Source: Verrucomicrobia bacterium UBA3750
Lineage (GTDB): Bacteria > Verrucomicrobiota > Kiritimatiellia > RFP12 > UBA1067
Assembly (NCBI GenBank): GCA_002371755.1
Contig: DFGM01000174.1
Coordinates: 1 to 8,861 of the forward strand
Direction of reading: 5' to 3'
DNA length: 8,861 bases
Part shown: in pieces, positions 1-5,856 of the stretch
Layout of the letters: each line of letters opens with the position of its first letter
Position numbering within the stretch: position 1 is the stretch's first letter
Made by a program: the position numbers and the translations under genes
Notes under the pieces: generated by a model
The model's database searches: none
What the model saw: the letters and a program-made list of their open reading frames with translations, nothing else
Told to the model about the DNA's origin: nothing

Positions 1-131
1 GGGCGGGCAGACCCTGCCCGCCGCAGCGTATCGGTGTGGTCACGCGGCGGCGAGAGCCTCGCACCCCTGCATCCGCGTTGCGGACAGCCCCCGGCTGGGG
101 GATATGCCCTACCACCGCGGCGGCGAGGTGG
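1..131. repeat. cluster of short GC-rich hairpins
   Basis: Five perfect short inverted repeats follow each other: 2-10 with 14-22 (9-bp stem, ACC loop), 50-54 with 58-62 (5 bp, AGC loop), 72-76 with 80-84 (TCCGC/GCGGA, GTT loop), 88-92 with 97-101 (CCCCC/GGGGG, GGCT loop), and 112-116 with 127-131 (CCACC/GGTGG). An alternative for the last is 122-126 with 135-139 (GGCGA/TCGCC). The 11-mer GCGGCGGCGAG occurs twice, at 44-54 and 117-127. Open frames cross this stretch but have no ribosome site or recognisable protein character. It could be a dispersed intergenic repeat, a structured RNA, or the terminator region of a gene beyond the left edge. The hairpins are read directly; the role is unknown. 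Confidence 0.5.
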
Positions 132-141
132 AGGTCGCCTC

Positions 142-295
142 ATGGGCATTGGGCGGGAATTCAATGGGCATTGGACGGGCGACCAATGGGCATTGGATTG
201 GAAAGTAATGCCCATTGGATTCCAATTCAATGCCCATTGGATTTGCGAGTGATGGGCATTGGTCTTGCGAATGATGGGCATTGGTCGCTCAGACC
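142..295. repeat. seven-unit 22-bp spaced tandem array
   Basis: An 11-bp core starts at 142, 164, 186, 208, 230, 252 and 274, an exact 22-bp period without a slip. Units 1, 2, 3, 6 and 7 read ATGGGCATTGG. Units 4 and 5 read ATGCCCATTGG, in which the octamer ATGGGCAT is replaced by its reverse complement while the ATTGG tail keeps its direction. The 11-bp spacers differ, although AATTCA recurs (158-163, 224-229) and TTGCGA recurs (243-248, 265-270). Units 3 and 4 form a perfect 12-bp inverted repeat (183-194 with 207-218, 12-nt loop). The direct units are too short for CRISPR repeats and the spacers too short for CRISPR spacers. A phased protein-binding array, an iteron-like element or a folded RNA are possible; none is shown. 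Confidence 0.9.
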
Positions 296-394
296 CTTCG
301 GGCGGGTCGGGAAACGCTTGGTGTTCATAACTTTTTTCACTTTCCCTGATAATGGACCCCCGAAATCTTGATTGGACAGGTGAGATGATTGGGG
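296..394. other. gene-free link between repeat arrays
   Basis: No supported gene. GACCC at 292-296 can pair with GGGTC at 304-308. A six-T run (332-337) lies too far from that hairpin to make a standard intrinsic terminator. A weak plus-strand promoter-like pair (TTCATA at 324-329, GATAAT at 348-353, 18-bp spacer) points into repeats rather than into a gene. I see nothing else in this stretch. Confidence 0.5.
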
Positions 395-444
395 GATTGC
401 AGTCGATTGCAGTCTAAATGGGTAGATTGCAGTCGATTGCAGTC
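395..444. repeat. paired 10-bp tandem repeats, 30 bp apart
   Basis: GATTGCAGTC occurs in tandem at 395-404 and 405-414, and again at 425-434 and 435-444. The intervening 10 bp (415-424, TAAATGGGTA) keeps the 10-bp register but not the sequence, so the block reads as five 10-bp cells with a diverged middle one. The motif is a near-palindrome around TGCA. Ten base pairs is close to one helical turn, so all copies would face the same side of the duplex. Function unknown. Confidence 0.88.
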
Positions 445-453
445 GGGGCAACA

Positions 454-468
454 CCGGCCTCAAGCCGG
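454..468 (-). terminator. weak hairpin downstream of pyrE
   Basis: CCGGC (454-458) pairs with GCCGG (464-468) around a 5-nt loop, about 50 nt past the pyrE stop on the minus strand. No U-tract follows (the next minus-strand bases are TGTTGCCCC), so it is not a standard intrinsic terminator. It is listed because it is the nearest compact stem after the last gene of the minus-strand series. Confidence 0.2.
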
Positions 469-510
469 ATGTCGCCGCGGCTGAGGTGTGATGTCGCCGC
501 GGCTGAGGTG
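468..510. repeat. perfect 21-bp direct duplication, 22-bp period
   Basis: Positions 468-488 and 490-510 are identical over 21 bp and are separated by a single T at 489, giving a 22-bp period. Each copy contains the 8-bp palindrome GCCGCGGC (474-481 and 496-503) and ends in CTGAGGTG. The second copy stops 5 bp before the pyrE stop codon, so on the minus strand both lie in the pyrE 3' untranslated region. The period equals that of the array at 142-295, but the sequence is unrelated. Confidence 0.9.
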
Positions 511-515
511 GGGCG

Positions 516-1121
516 TTACGAGCCGGGGTGGACGGGTTTGGTGCCAGCTTTGCACATGGGGCACTCTTCGGCTGTCCACGTCTCGGGCGTCATTTGCATG
601 AGCGAGAACATCGGTATGTCGCCGAAAGTGACCTTGCCGGAGGAACGATCCACCAGGAGCGCGACAGCCGCGACTTCGGCTCCTGCCGCCTTGACGAGAT
701 CGATTGTCTCCTGCACTCTGCCACCTTTGGTGACTACGTCTTCGGCTACGACAAGCCTTTCACCCGGCTTGATGGCGAAGCGGCGCATTGCAAGGACGGT
801 GTTGGGCTTGCCTGTGGCATCCAATCCCTCGCCTTGCACCTTTTCAGCGAAAATGCACTTGGTATTCAGTGCACGAGCAACCTCGTGCCCCACGAGAATG
901 CCGCCCACTGCAGGCGATATGACGCCATCCACATTGCCGATGTCGGCGGCAAGCATCTTTTCGACGAGCGCAGCACAGAGTTTTTCGGCTATTCTCGGGT
1001 ACATAAGCACGTTTGCGCACTGGAAGTACCTGTTGGAGTGGAGTTTGCTCCTCAATTCGAAGTGCCCTTCGAGGAGAGCACCGGTGGATTTGAAGGCTTC
1101 AAGGGTTTCTTCTGTAGTCAT
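516..1121 (-). CDS. pyrE: orotate phosphoribosyltransferase
   Basis: This cytosolic enzyme transfers phosphoribose from PRPP to orotate, giving orotidine 5'-phosphate, the penultimate step of de novo UMP synthesis. The chosen start gives 201 residues, normal for the family. The PRPP-binding loop is at residues 123-134 (LVVAEDVVTKGG, with the acidic pair E127-D128). An upstream SPAVGGILVGHEVA stretch (69-82) and the FAEK segment (91-94) fit type-I phosphoribosyltransferases. The tail ECPMCKAGTKPVHPGS matches the CPxCKxG ending I recall from one PyrE subgroup. I chose the ATG at 1121 because AAGGA lies 10 nt upstream and family homology begins about here; a longer frame reaches a TTG at 1205 but adds 28 unrelated residues. 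It is separated from the upstream gene by 87 bp and may have its own promoter. It is the last gene before the repeat region. Confidence 0.95.
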   Translation of the reverse strand: MTTEETLEAFKSTGALLEGHFELRSKLHSNRYFQCANVLMYPRIAEKLCAALVEKMLAADIGNVDGVISPAVGGILVGHEVARALNTKCIFAEKVQGEGLDATGKPNTVLAMRRFAIKPGERLVVAEDVVTKGGRVQETIDLVKAAGAEVAAVALLVDRSSGKVTFGDIPMFSLMQMTPETWTAEECPMCKAGTKPVHPGS

Positions 1122-1208
1122 TTTCTTTGGTTCCTTTTCAGAGGGTGTAGGGTAAAATGTTTCTTTTTTATATCTTGGCAATCCGTTTTCAGGCGGCGAG
1201 TGCAAGGC
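1122..1208 (-). promoter_or_regulatory. A/T-rich leader, possible pyrE promoter
   Basis: This 87-bp gap is the longest between minus-strand genes here and is clearly more A/T-rich than its surroundings. On the minus strand it carries TATAAA (1172 down to 1167), usable as a -10 box about 45 nt before the pyrE start. No good -35 lies at the right distance; TTGCCA at 1181-1176 is too close. The AAGGA ribosome site is at the pyrE-proximal end. I see no attenuator hairpin or leader peptide. The promoter reading is weak. Confidence 0.25.
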
Positions 1209-1682
1209 TCAGCGCAGTTCCAGCATGTGCTTTCTGGGGAACGGGAGAGCCGGGAGCGCGTCCTGGGGTTTGCGCGGGATGACGCTGGGGTTGGGGGCTG
1301 CCAAGGATGGAGGCAGCGGGAGAGGCGCGGCAAGAGGTCCTTCGCCGGGGATAGTGCCGATTCGCTCGCCTACATCGGCCACGCATCCCGTCTCTTCGGG
1401 AATTGCGGATATGGAAAGGTCGGTGCGCATATGGCCGAAACCTTCGAGAGCAGTCTTGATGTCGGAGCGGGCTGCGCGTATCGCCGCATCTTCCTGTTCT
1501 TCGCTCAAGACGATGAAAGCGCAGGAAGCATCGCGCGGCATTTCCGTTGCGGTGCTTTTCCATCCGACCGCGCTATACGGGAACACGAGCGCCACGATAA
1601 GCGGAGCGAGCATGACAGCCGAAAGCGAATAGAGCTCATGGCGCAAGTGGCGCTTCGGCTTATACATCCTTTCGTTTTTCAC
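1209..1682 (-). CDS. one-TM membrane protein with proline-rich tail, unknown
   Basis: This 157-residue protein belongs to no family I recognise. A basic N-terminus (residues 1-15, KPKRHLRH) precedes one hydrophobic segment (about 19-40), suggesting N-in, C-out topology in the inner membrane. A mixed-charge region (about 45-105) contains C54 and C100. The tail 112-149 has 13 prolines in 38 residues. The GTG start at 1682 is supported by GGAGGAG about 8 nt upstream; the ATG at codon 6 has only a badly spaced AGG. The gene begins 2 nt after the exbD-like stop, so it is probably translated with it. Position and build (N-terminal anchor, Pro-rich extension) recall TonB or TolA, which act with ExbB/ExbD or TolQ/TolR, but no TonB C-terminal domain is visible. 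The transducer role is inference from context. A strongly diverged ExbD paralogue is an alternative. Confidence 0.75.
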   Translation of the reverse strand: MKNERMYKPKRHLRHELYSLSAVMLAPLIVALVFPYSAVGWKSTATEMPRDASCAFIVLSEEQEDAAIRAARSDIKTALEGFGHMRTDLSISAIPEETGCVADVGERIGTIPGEGPLAAPLPLPPSLAAPNPSVIPRKPQDALPALPFPRKHMLELR

Positions 1683-1684
1683 GG

Positions 1685-2167
1685 CTAGGGCTCCTCCCCG
1701 GGCGCATCGGCCCGCTTTTCGGCGAAAAGCACCTTTCTTATGCCGGCGTTGCGCGCGTGCTGAGCCAGCGCCATCATGTCCCCGGCGTTCACTCTGCGGT
1801 CCGCAAGCACCAAAAGAACGTTCTTTCTGAGTTTTCCGGCGCGTTCGGCGAGCTGTTCGCGCAGCGCCTCCTCGGAATGGGGATCGCCCAAGACGAAGCG
1901 CGCGTCATCGAAAAAGACGAGCGTATCGTGCGACATTGGCATGACAAGAGCGACGAGGGAAGTCGATTCCATATCGCCCACGGCGGTATCCGGGAGGTCG
2001 AAAAGGACGCCTTGGGAGACGGCGAGGGTGCCGCTCACGAGTTCCATCATTATAAGGAGCACGCCGAGGGTAATCCAGGGTGCGGCGGCCACGAAGGAAT
2101 CCATCCAGCCGCGCCTGCCGCGCCCATCCAATTGCGGACGCACGTTCCAGCCCCAGCCCGACTTCAC
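1685..2167 (-). CDS. exbD: ExbD/TolR-like membrane protein
   Basis: ExbD/TolR proteins have one membrane helix and a periplasmic domain, and work with ExbB/TolQ to turn proton flow into mechanical force on envelope partners. This 160-residue protein has a long polar N-terminus (1-22), a membrane helix (about 28-47) and a periplasmic domain. LADRRVNAGDMMALAQHA (121-138) and NAGIRKVLFAEK (140-151) align well by eye with the ADKTV...AGYLKIG part of E. coli ExbD. The family's TPFID motif, whose Asp is essential for proton transfer, reads APWIT here (29-33), so the Asp appears to be Thr33 or, with a one-residue shift, Leu34. The only acidic residue within the helix is E42. The GTG start overlaps the upstream stop (GTGA) and has a full AGGAGG 7 nt upstream. 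It is either a diverged or a non-canonical stator subunit. Confidence 0.8.
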   Translation of the reverse strand: MKSGWGWNVRPQLDGRGRRGWMDSFVAAAPWITLGVLLIMMELVSGTLAVSQGVLFDLPDTAVGDMESTSLVALVMPMSHDTLVFFDDARFVLGDPHSEEALREQLAERAGKLRKNVLLVLADRRVNAGDMMALAQHARNAGIRKVLFAEKRADAPGEEP

Positions 2168-2787
2168 CTTGCCGCCTCCTTGGAAACGAGCGGTTCCTTC
2201 TGGCTCACGTACCCTACAATACTCGTTGCGGCCGCTTCAAGCTCCACCACAAGCCTATCCATCCTCACGCGCAAGGAGCCATACATCACCGTGACAGGAA
2301 TCGACACTGCCAACCCTAGAGCTGCCGTGACAAGCGCATCCATGGATGACGACATGAGTGAAGCCTTCGTCACTATGACGTCGGAATTGACGAGCATGAC
2401 GGTTTTGACAAGTCCGATAATGGCACCCAAAAGGCCCAGGAGCGGGGCGACCTGGCCCATGATTGCGAGGGAGGCGAGGCGCCTGTCGAGGCGGCCTGTT
2501 TCCGCGCGGCCCTGGGCATCCACGGCCTCGCGGAGGGTGCGCGCGCCGCCATGACGGTGGCGTATCGCAGTGGCTACCACATTGGCTACTGGCACGCCGG
2601 TATCTTCGCATATGGCAAGTGCTTCTTCCTCGTTGCCCATGGCAAGCACGTTCACAACGCCTTTGATGAAGTCCTGCCAATCTATCTGCGCCCTGCGAAG
2701 CTCCACCAGGCGCTCGAAAAACACGATAACGGCGGCAAACGCCAGTGCCAAAAGCACCCAGAATACGGGACCTGCGGAAATTGTCAT
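2164..2787 (-). CDS. exbB: MotA/TolQ/ExbB-family inner-membrane protein
   Basis: ExbB/TolQ proteins form the pentameric inner-membrane channel around ExbD/TolR helices. This 207-residue protein has the three-helix plan: TM1 about 7-25, a cytoplasmic loop (26-103), TM2 about 105-131 and TM3 about 148-170. The core reads APLLGLLGAIIGL (114-126) and MDALVTAALGLAVSIPV (149-165), recognisably the ExbB motifs. Aligned by eye with E. coli ExbB, the membrane Thr148 falls on A122, Glu176 on D150 and Thr181 on A155 (a Thr sits next to it at 154), so the polar proton-path residues are changed. The ATG overlaps the TPR gene stop (ATGA), with AGGA 8 nt upstream. TolQ and ExbB cannot be told apart from this sequence; no tolB or pal is nearby. 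Confidence 0.9.
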   Translation of the reverse strand: MTISAGPVFWVLLALAFAAVIVFFERLVELRRAQIDWQDFIKGVVNVLAMGNEEEALAICEDTGVPVANVVATAIRHRHGGARTLREAVDAQGRAETGRLDRRLASLAIMGQVAPLLGLLGAIIGLVKTVMLVNSDVIVTKASLMSSSMDALVTAALGLAVSIPVTVMYGSLRVRMDRLVVELEAAATSIVGYVSQKEPLVSKEAAR

Positions 2788-4922
2788 AGGAACTTTCCTT
2801 TCGTCTGGATTCTATCCAATCTTTTTTCCGCCTCGCTTGAGGCGGGTATGTCGGAGGCGATGACGAGTTCCAGGATGTGCATGGCCTGGAAGTCCTTGCC
2901 GCGCGCCTCGAATTCGTCTACGAGACGAAAGGCGGCGCGTGCGAAGGCGGCGCGCGCTTCGTCATCGAACGCCTCTCCCCTCTGGCGGCCTTCACGGTAT
3001 GCGATAACGACGCCCGTGTAGTACTGGTCTATCGCTTCGTCGATGCGTTTGAGCTTTTCAAGGGTTCTTCCGATTTTGAAAGAGATGGCGAGCCTGAGAC
3101 CTGCGTTGAGCGATTCGCCCGCACGAACCGCCCTGTAAGCATCGAGCGCCTCCAGATATCTCGCGGGATTATCTGCTCCAAGCGCGAAAAGCGCGTCTGC
3201 CTTCAGCACCTCGGCCTGCATTTTCGCCGCGGCATCCAGAGTGCCCGCGTCAATCGCCGCGCGCTCAAGGACGAGTATCGCCTCGTCGAAGCGCCCTTGT
3301 TCGATAAGCGCCTCGCCCTGAACCACATATGCCGCATGCTTCTCCTTGGAATCTGGATAGCGTTCCATGAGGCGGGTGACGATGCGTACGGCCTTGGCGA
3401 AGTCGTTTTCGGCGAAAGCGGCGCGTGCGGCCCATAGCATCGCGCCGGGGGCGCGGGGCGAATCGCTCGCCATGTCGGCGTATGCCGTGAAAAGTTCTCC
3501 GCTCTCGAGCCATCGCCTGGCATTATAGGCAAGTTTCGCGAGCCACAGCGTCGCTTCTGCGCGAACACCTGAATCCTTTGAAGAATTGGCTATCGCCCTC
3601 GCTTTCGCTTCGGCTTCGTTGTCCAGCCCCTGACCGTAGAGACACAAGACCTCGAGGAAGTGCGCCCTGTCTGCGCCTTTGGGATCGATTTCGGCAAGTT
3701 GCGCAAAGACCTTTTGCGCGTCGAAGAAACGGTAGTCGTTGTAGAGTTCGCGCCCTTTGGCTTCGAGTTCGCGTTTTTTCACGACCTCCTTGAGTTTGAC
3801 GGCCGCCGAAGTGGATGGGTATTTATCAAGCACCTGACGGTATTTCGCCATCGCTTCCGTGCCTTTGCCGCATCCGGAAAGGACGTCGCCCTGCTCAAGG
3901 AGCGCCATCGCCCTCTGCGCATCGTCCGCAGCAGACTCTGCTGCGCGGGCGAACGCCTCAAGCGCCTCTTCGGGCTTTCCGAGTTTTGCGAGTGCCCAGC
4001 CCCGCCCTTCCTGCACGGTGAAACTTTTCGCCGCCTCCGGCCAGATTTCCTGTACGTTGCCGAAGGCATCGGCCGCCTCGCTCCATGCCTCGCGGGCGAG
4101 AAGCGCGTCTGCAAGCGCGATTGCGGCTTCGCTCGCGCCTGCCGTATCCGGTGCGTCACGGCTTATCTTCCTTATTATGGAAGCGCCTTCATCGAAAGTC
4201 GCGCCGGTCTTTATCAGAAGACGCGCAAGGCGCAATCCGGCGAGACGGCGCGTCTCGGCATCTTTGCTTTTCTCCACGGCACGGCGCAGGAGAGAAAGAT
4301 CTTCAAGATTTATGGCGGCCAGCGCGAACGCCCGCTCCGAGGCATTTGTATCGGCGGCGACCTCGCGCCAGAGCTTTTGGGCCCGTTTCATGTCGCCGGA
4401 CGAAGCGAATACGCCTGCAGCGGTTATCTTCGTCTCCGCATCCGCCATCTCGAAACCGCTTGCCCTGATGAGTTGTATGGCAAGTTCGCCATCTCCCGCT
4501 TCCGCCGCAAGGCGCGCACGCAGAGACGAGCCAAGATTGCGATAGCGAGGCGAAGTTAATTTGGCATTGTCGAGAACCGCTGCCGCTTCGCGCTTCTCGC
4601 CCATCCCGGCAAGCGCGAGAGCCTTGTAATAAAGGAAAGCATCCTTCCGGGCCTCTTCAACATTTGGTGTTGCATCGTCGTGTGATGCGGCATCCGCGCC
4701 CAATTTCTCCAGAGCCTTTGCGAGCTCATCCCATTTTTCTTCCCTCGCATAGGATTCGAGAATCACCTCCGGAGCGTCGGGAGAAGCGGATTTCGCGGCA
4801 TGCGAGCGCGCAACTTCCCAGAATCCATCGCGCAGAGCCTCCTTCGCCACATCGATTTCCTCCGCCGCCAAAGCGGCGAACGCCAGGAAGAGAACAACAC
4901 TCGAAGATGCGGCTTTCATCAT
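2784..4922 (-). CDS. exported TPR-repeat protein
   Basis: This is a 712-residue, almost wholly helical, Ala/Glu-rich protein. Residues 1-20 form a signal peptide (hydrophobic 8-19, likely cleavage near ALAA|EE), so it is probably periplasmic. TPR-like helix pairs are clearest at about 306-330, 340-370, 492-525, 531-556 and 615-643, with typical Ala/Gly spacing and AEA- or DEA-type second helices (e.g. GKPEEALEAF, GRFDEAILVLE). TPR solenoids bind other proteins; no catalytic motif is visible. The first of two adjacent ATGs (4922) lies 3 nt after the era stop, with GGGGAG 9 nt upstream inside era; the second ATG is equally possible. It overlaps the exbB-like gene by 4 nt, which argues for a joint envelope function, perhaps as a periplasmic scaffold for the ExbB/ExbD-type complex. 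YbgF/CpoB, the TPR partner of Tol-Pal, is a functional parallel but is much shorter and single-domain. Confidence 0.88.
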   Translation of the reverse strand: MMKAASSSVVLFLAFAALAAEEIDVAKEALRDGFWEVARSHAAKSASPDAPEVILESYAREEKWDELAKALEKLGADAASHDDATPNVEEARKDAFLYYKALALAGMGEKREAAAVLDNAKLTSPRYRNLGSSLRARLAAEAGDGELAIQLIRASGFEMADAETKITAAGVFASSGDMKRAQKLWREVAADTNASERAFALAAINLEDLSLLRRAVEKSKDAETRRLAGLRLARLLIKTGATFDEGASIIRKISRDAPDTAGASEAAIALADALLAREAWSEAADAFGNVQEIWPEAAKSFTVQEGRGWALAKLGKPEEALEAFARAAESAADDAQRAMALLEQGDVLSGCGKGTEAMAKYRQVLDKYPSTSAAVKLKEVVKKRELEAKGRELYNDYRFFDAQKVFAQLAEIDPKGADRAHFLEVLCLYGQGLDNEAEAKARAIANSSKDSGVRAEATLWLAKLAYNARRWLESGELFTAYADMASDSPRAPGAMLWAARAAFAENDFAKAVRIVTRLMERYPDSKEKHAAYVVQGEALIEQGRFDEAILVLERAAIDAGTLDAAAKMQAEVLKADALFALGADNPARYLEALDAYRAVRAGESLNAGLRLAISFKIGRTLEKLKRIDEAIDQYYTGVVIAYREGRQRGEAFDDEARAAFARAAFRLVDEFEARGKDFQAMHILELVIASDIPASSEAEKRLDRIQTKGKFL

Positions 4923-4925
4923 CTT

Positions 4926-5825
4926 TCAGATCTCCCCGCCCATGTAGCCCATCTCCATGAGAAGGCGCTTGTTTTTCATCCAGTTCGGCTCCACCCGCAC
5001 CCAGAGTTCGAGAGCCACCTTGACGCCGAAGATGTCGCCAAGCTCTCTTTCGGCCGCTTTGCGCGCCCGCTTGATCGTCTCGGCCTTGCGCCCGATGACA
5101 ATGGGCTTTTGCGAAGCGCGGTTGACGAGAAGATCCACCGAAACATCCCACCTGTTGCCGTGGGATTCGTCTATCTTCTTCACGGCCACCCCCAGCTCGT
5201 GCGGCAGTTCCTGGTGCAGCATCGCGAGGAACTTCTCGCGTATCGAATCGGCTATTGCGAGGCGCCTCGGATAGTCGGTGGCGATATCTTCCGGGAAAAG
5301 AGCCTCGCCCTCCTCTGCATAGGCGAAAAGAGCATCAAGCGTTTCCTTTACGCCGTCTTCGCCCGTGGCGACGCACTTCGTCCACACGACTTGCCCTTCT
5401 CCCCCCGCTTCCGTCCAGGCATTCCTGAATTCGGTTTCGAAGAACGGCTTTTTATCGGCCTTGTTGAGAACGAAAATCGTCCTTTCGGGCTTTTCTTTGG
5501 CGACGCGCTGCATCCAGCCGACATCTTCCAGTTCCGGAGCCTTGGATGCGTCGAATACGACGCACAGGATATCGGCGCCTGCGGCAGTGCGGCGGGCCAT
5601 GCGGTTGAGGAGCCGCCCCAACTCGCCAACCGCTTTGTGGAGGCCGGGCGTATCGAGCAGGACGAGCTGCCCGCGCGGATCCGCCACAATCCCGCGCACC
5701 GTATTGCGCGTCGTCTGCTCCACGGGCGAAACGATTGAGACCTTTTCGCCCACGAGCGTATTGACAAGCGTCGACTTCCCCGCGTTCGTCCTGCCGACTA
5801 CGGCAACTACAGCGCTTTTCGCCAT
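4926..5825 (-). CDS. era: GTPase Era
   Basis: Era is an essential GTPase that binds 16S rRNA near its 3' end through a KH domain and assists 30S assembly. The chosen start gives 299 residues, the usual length. G motifs: G1 GRTNAGKS (11-18, consensus GRPNVGKS), G2 region QTTRNT (37-42), G3 DTPG (58-61), G4 NKAD (121-124). The linker FPEDIATDYPRR (177-188) followed by REKFLAMLHQELPHELGV (196-213) is typical. The KH loop reads GRKA (245-248) after IVI, where the usual fourth residue is Gly. The C-terminus RVEPNWMKNKRLLMEMGY (277-294) matches the family. I chose ATG 5825 because GGAGG lies 8 nt upstream; an in-frame GTG at 5849 adds eight residues without a well-placed ribosome site. It lies 31 bp after rpiB-glyA and 3 nt before the TPR gene. 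Confidence 0.95.
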   Translation of the reverse strand: MAKSAVVAVVGRTNAGKSTLVNTLVGEKVSIVSPVEQTTRNTVRGIVADPRGQLVLLDTPGLHKAVGELGRLLNRMARRTAAGADILCVVFDASKAPELEDVGWMQRVAKEKPERTIFVLNKADKKPFFETEFRNAWTEAGGEGQVVWTKCVATGEDGVKETLDALFAYAEEGEALFPEDIATDYPRRLAIADSIREKFLAMLHQELPHELGVAVKKIDESHGNRWDVSVDLLVNRASQKPIVIGRKAETIKRARKAAERELGDIFGVKVALELWVRVEPNWMKNKRLLMEMGYMGGEI

Positions 5826-5856
5826 CAGCCTTCCCTCCCCTCGGAGCACCTCCGCC

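Noticed and set aside
142..295. CRISPR array
   Set aside because: The 11-bp cores and 11-bp spacers are far below CRISPR sizes, some cores are inverted, and no cas gene is in the window.
292..337. Intrinsic terminator from the GACCC/GGGTC hairpin and six-T run
   Set aside because: The T-run begins about 23 nt after the stem, too far for a rho-independent terminator.
324..353. Plus-strand promoter (TTCATA, 18 bp, GATAAT)
   Set aside because: It is a weak match and no plus-strand gene follows. It would only transcribe repeats antisense to pyrE.
36..371. 111-residue plus-strand open frame over the repeat region
   Set aside because: It consists largely of translated 22-bp repeats and GC-rich hairpins, has no ribosome site and no protein-like character.
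227..463. 78-residue minus-strand open frame, including an internal ATG at 328
   Set aside because: It includes the translated 10-bp repeats (LQSTAI twice) and 22-bp units. It has no clear ribosome site and no recognisable domain.
418..1155. 245-residue plus-strand frame opposite pyrE
   Set aside because: It is a shadow of pyrE, which has clear PRPP-binding motifs on the other strand.
3660..4559. 299-residue plus-strand frame opposite the TPR gene
   Set aside because: Long antisense frames are expected in GC-rich coding DNA. The minus strand holds a protein with a signal peptide and TPR repeats.
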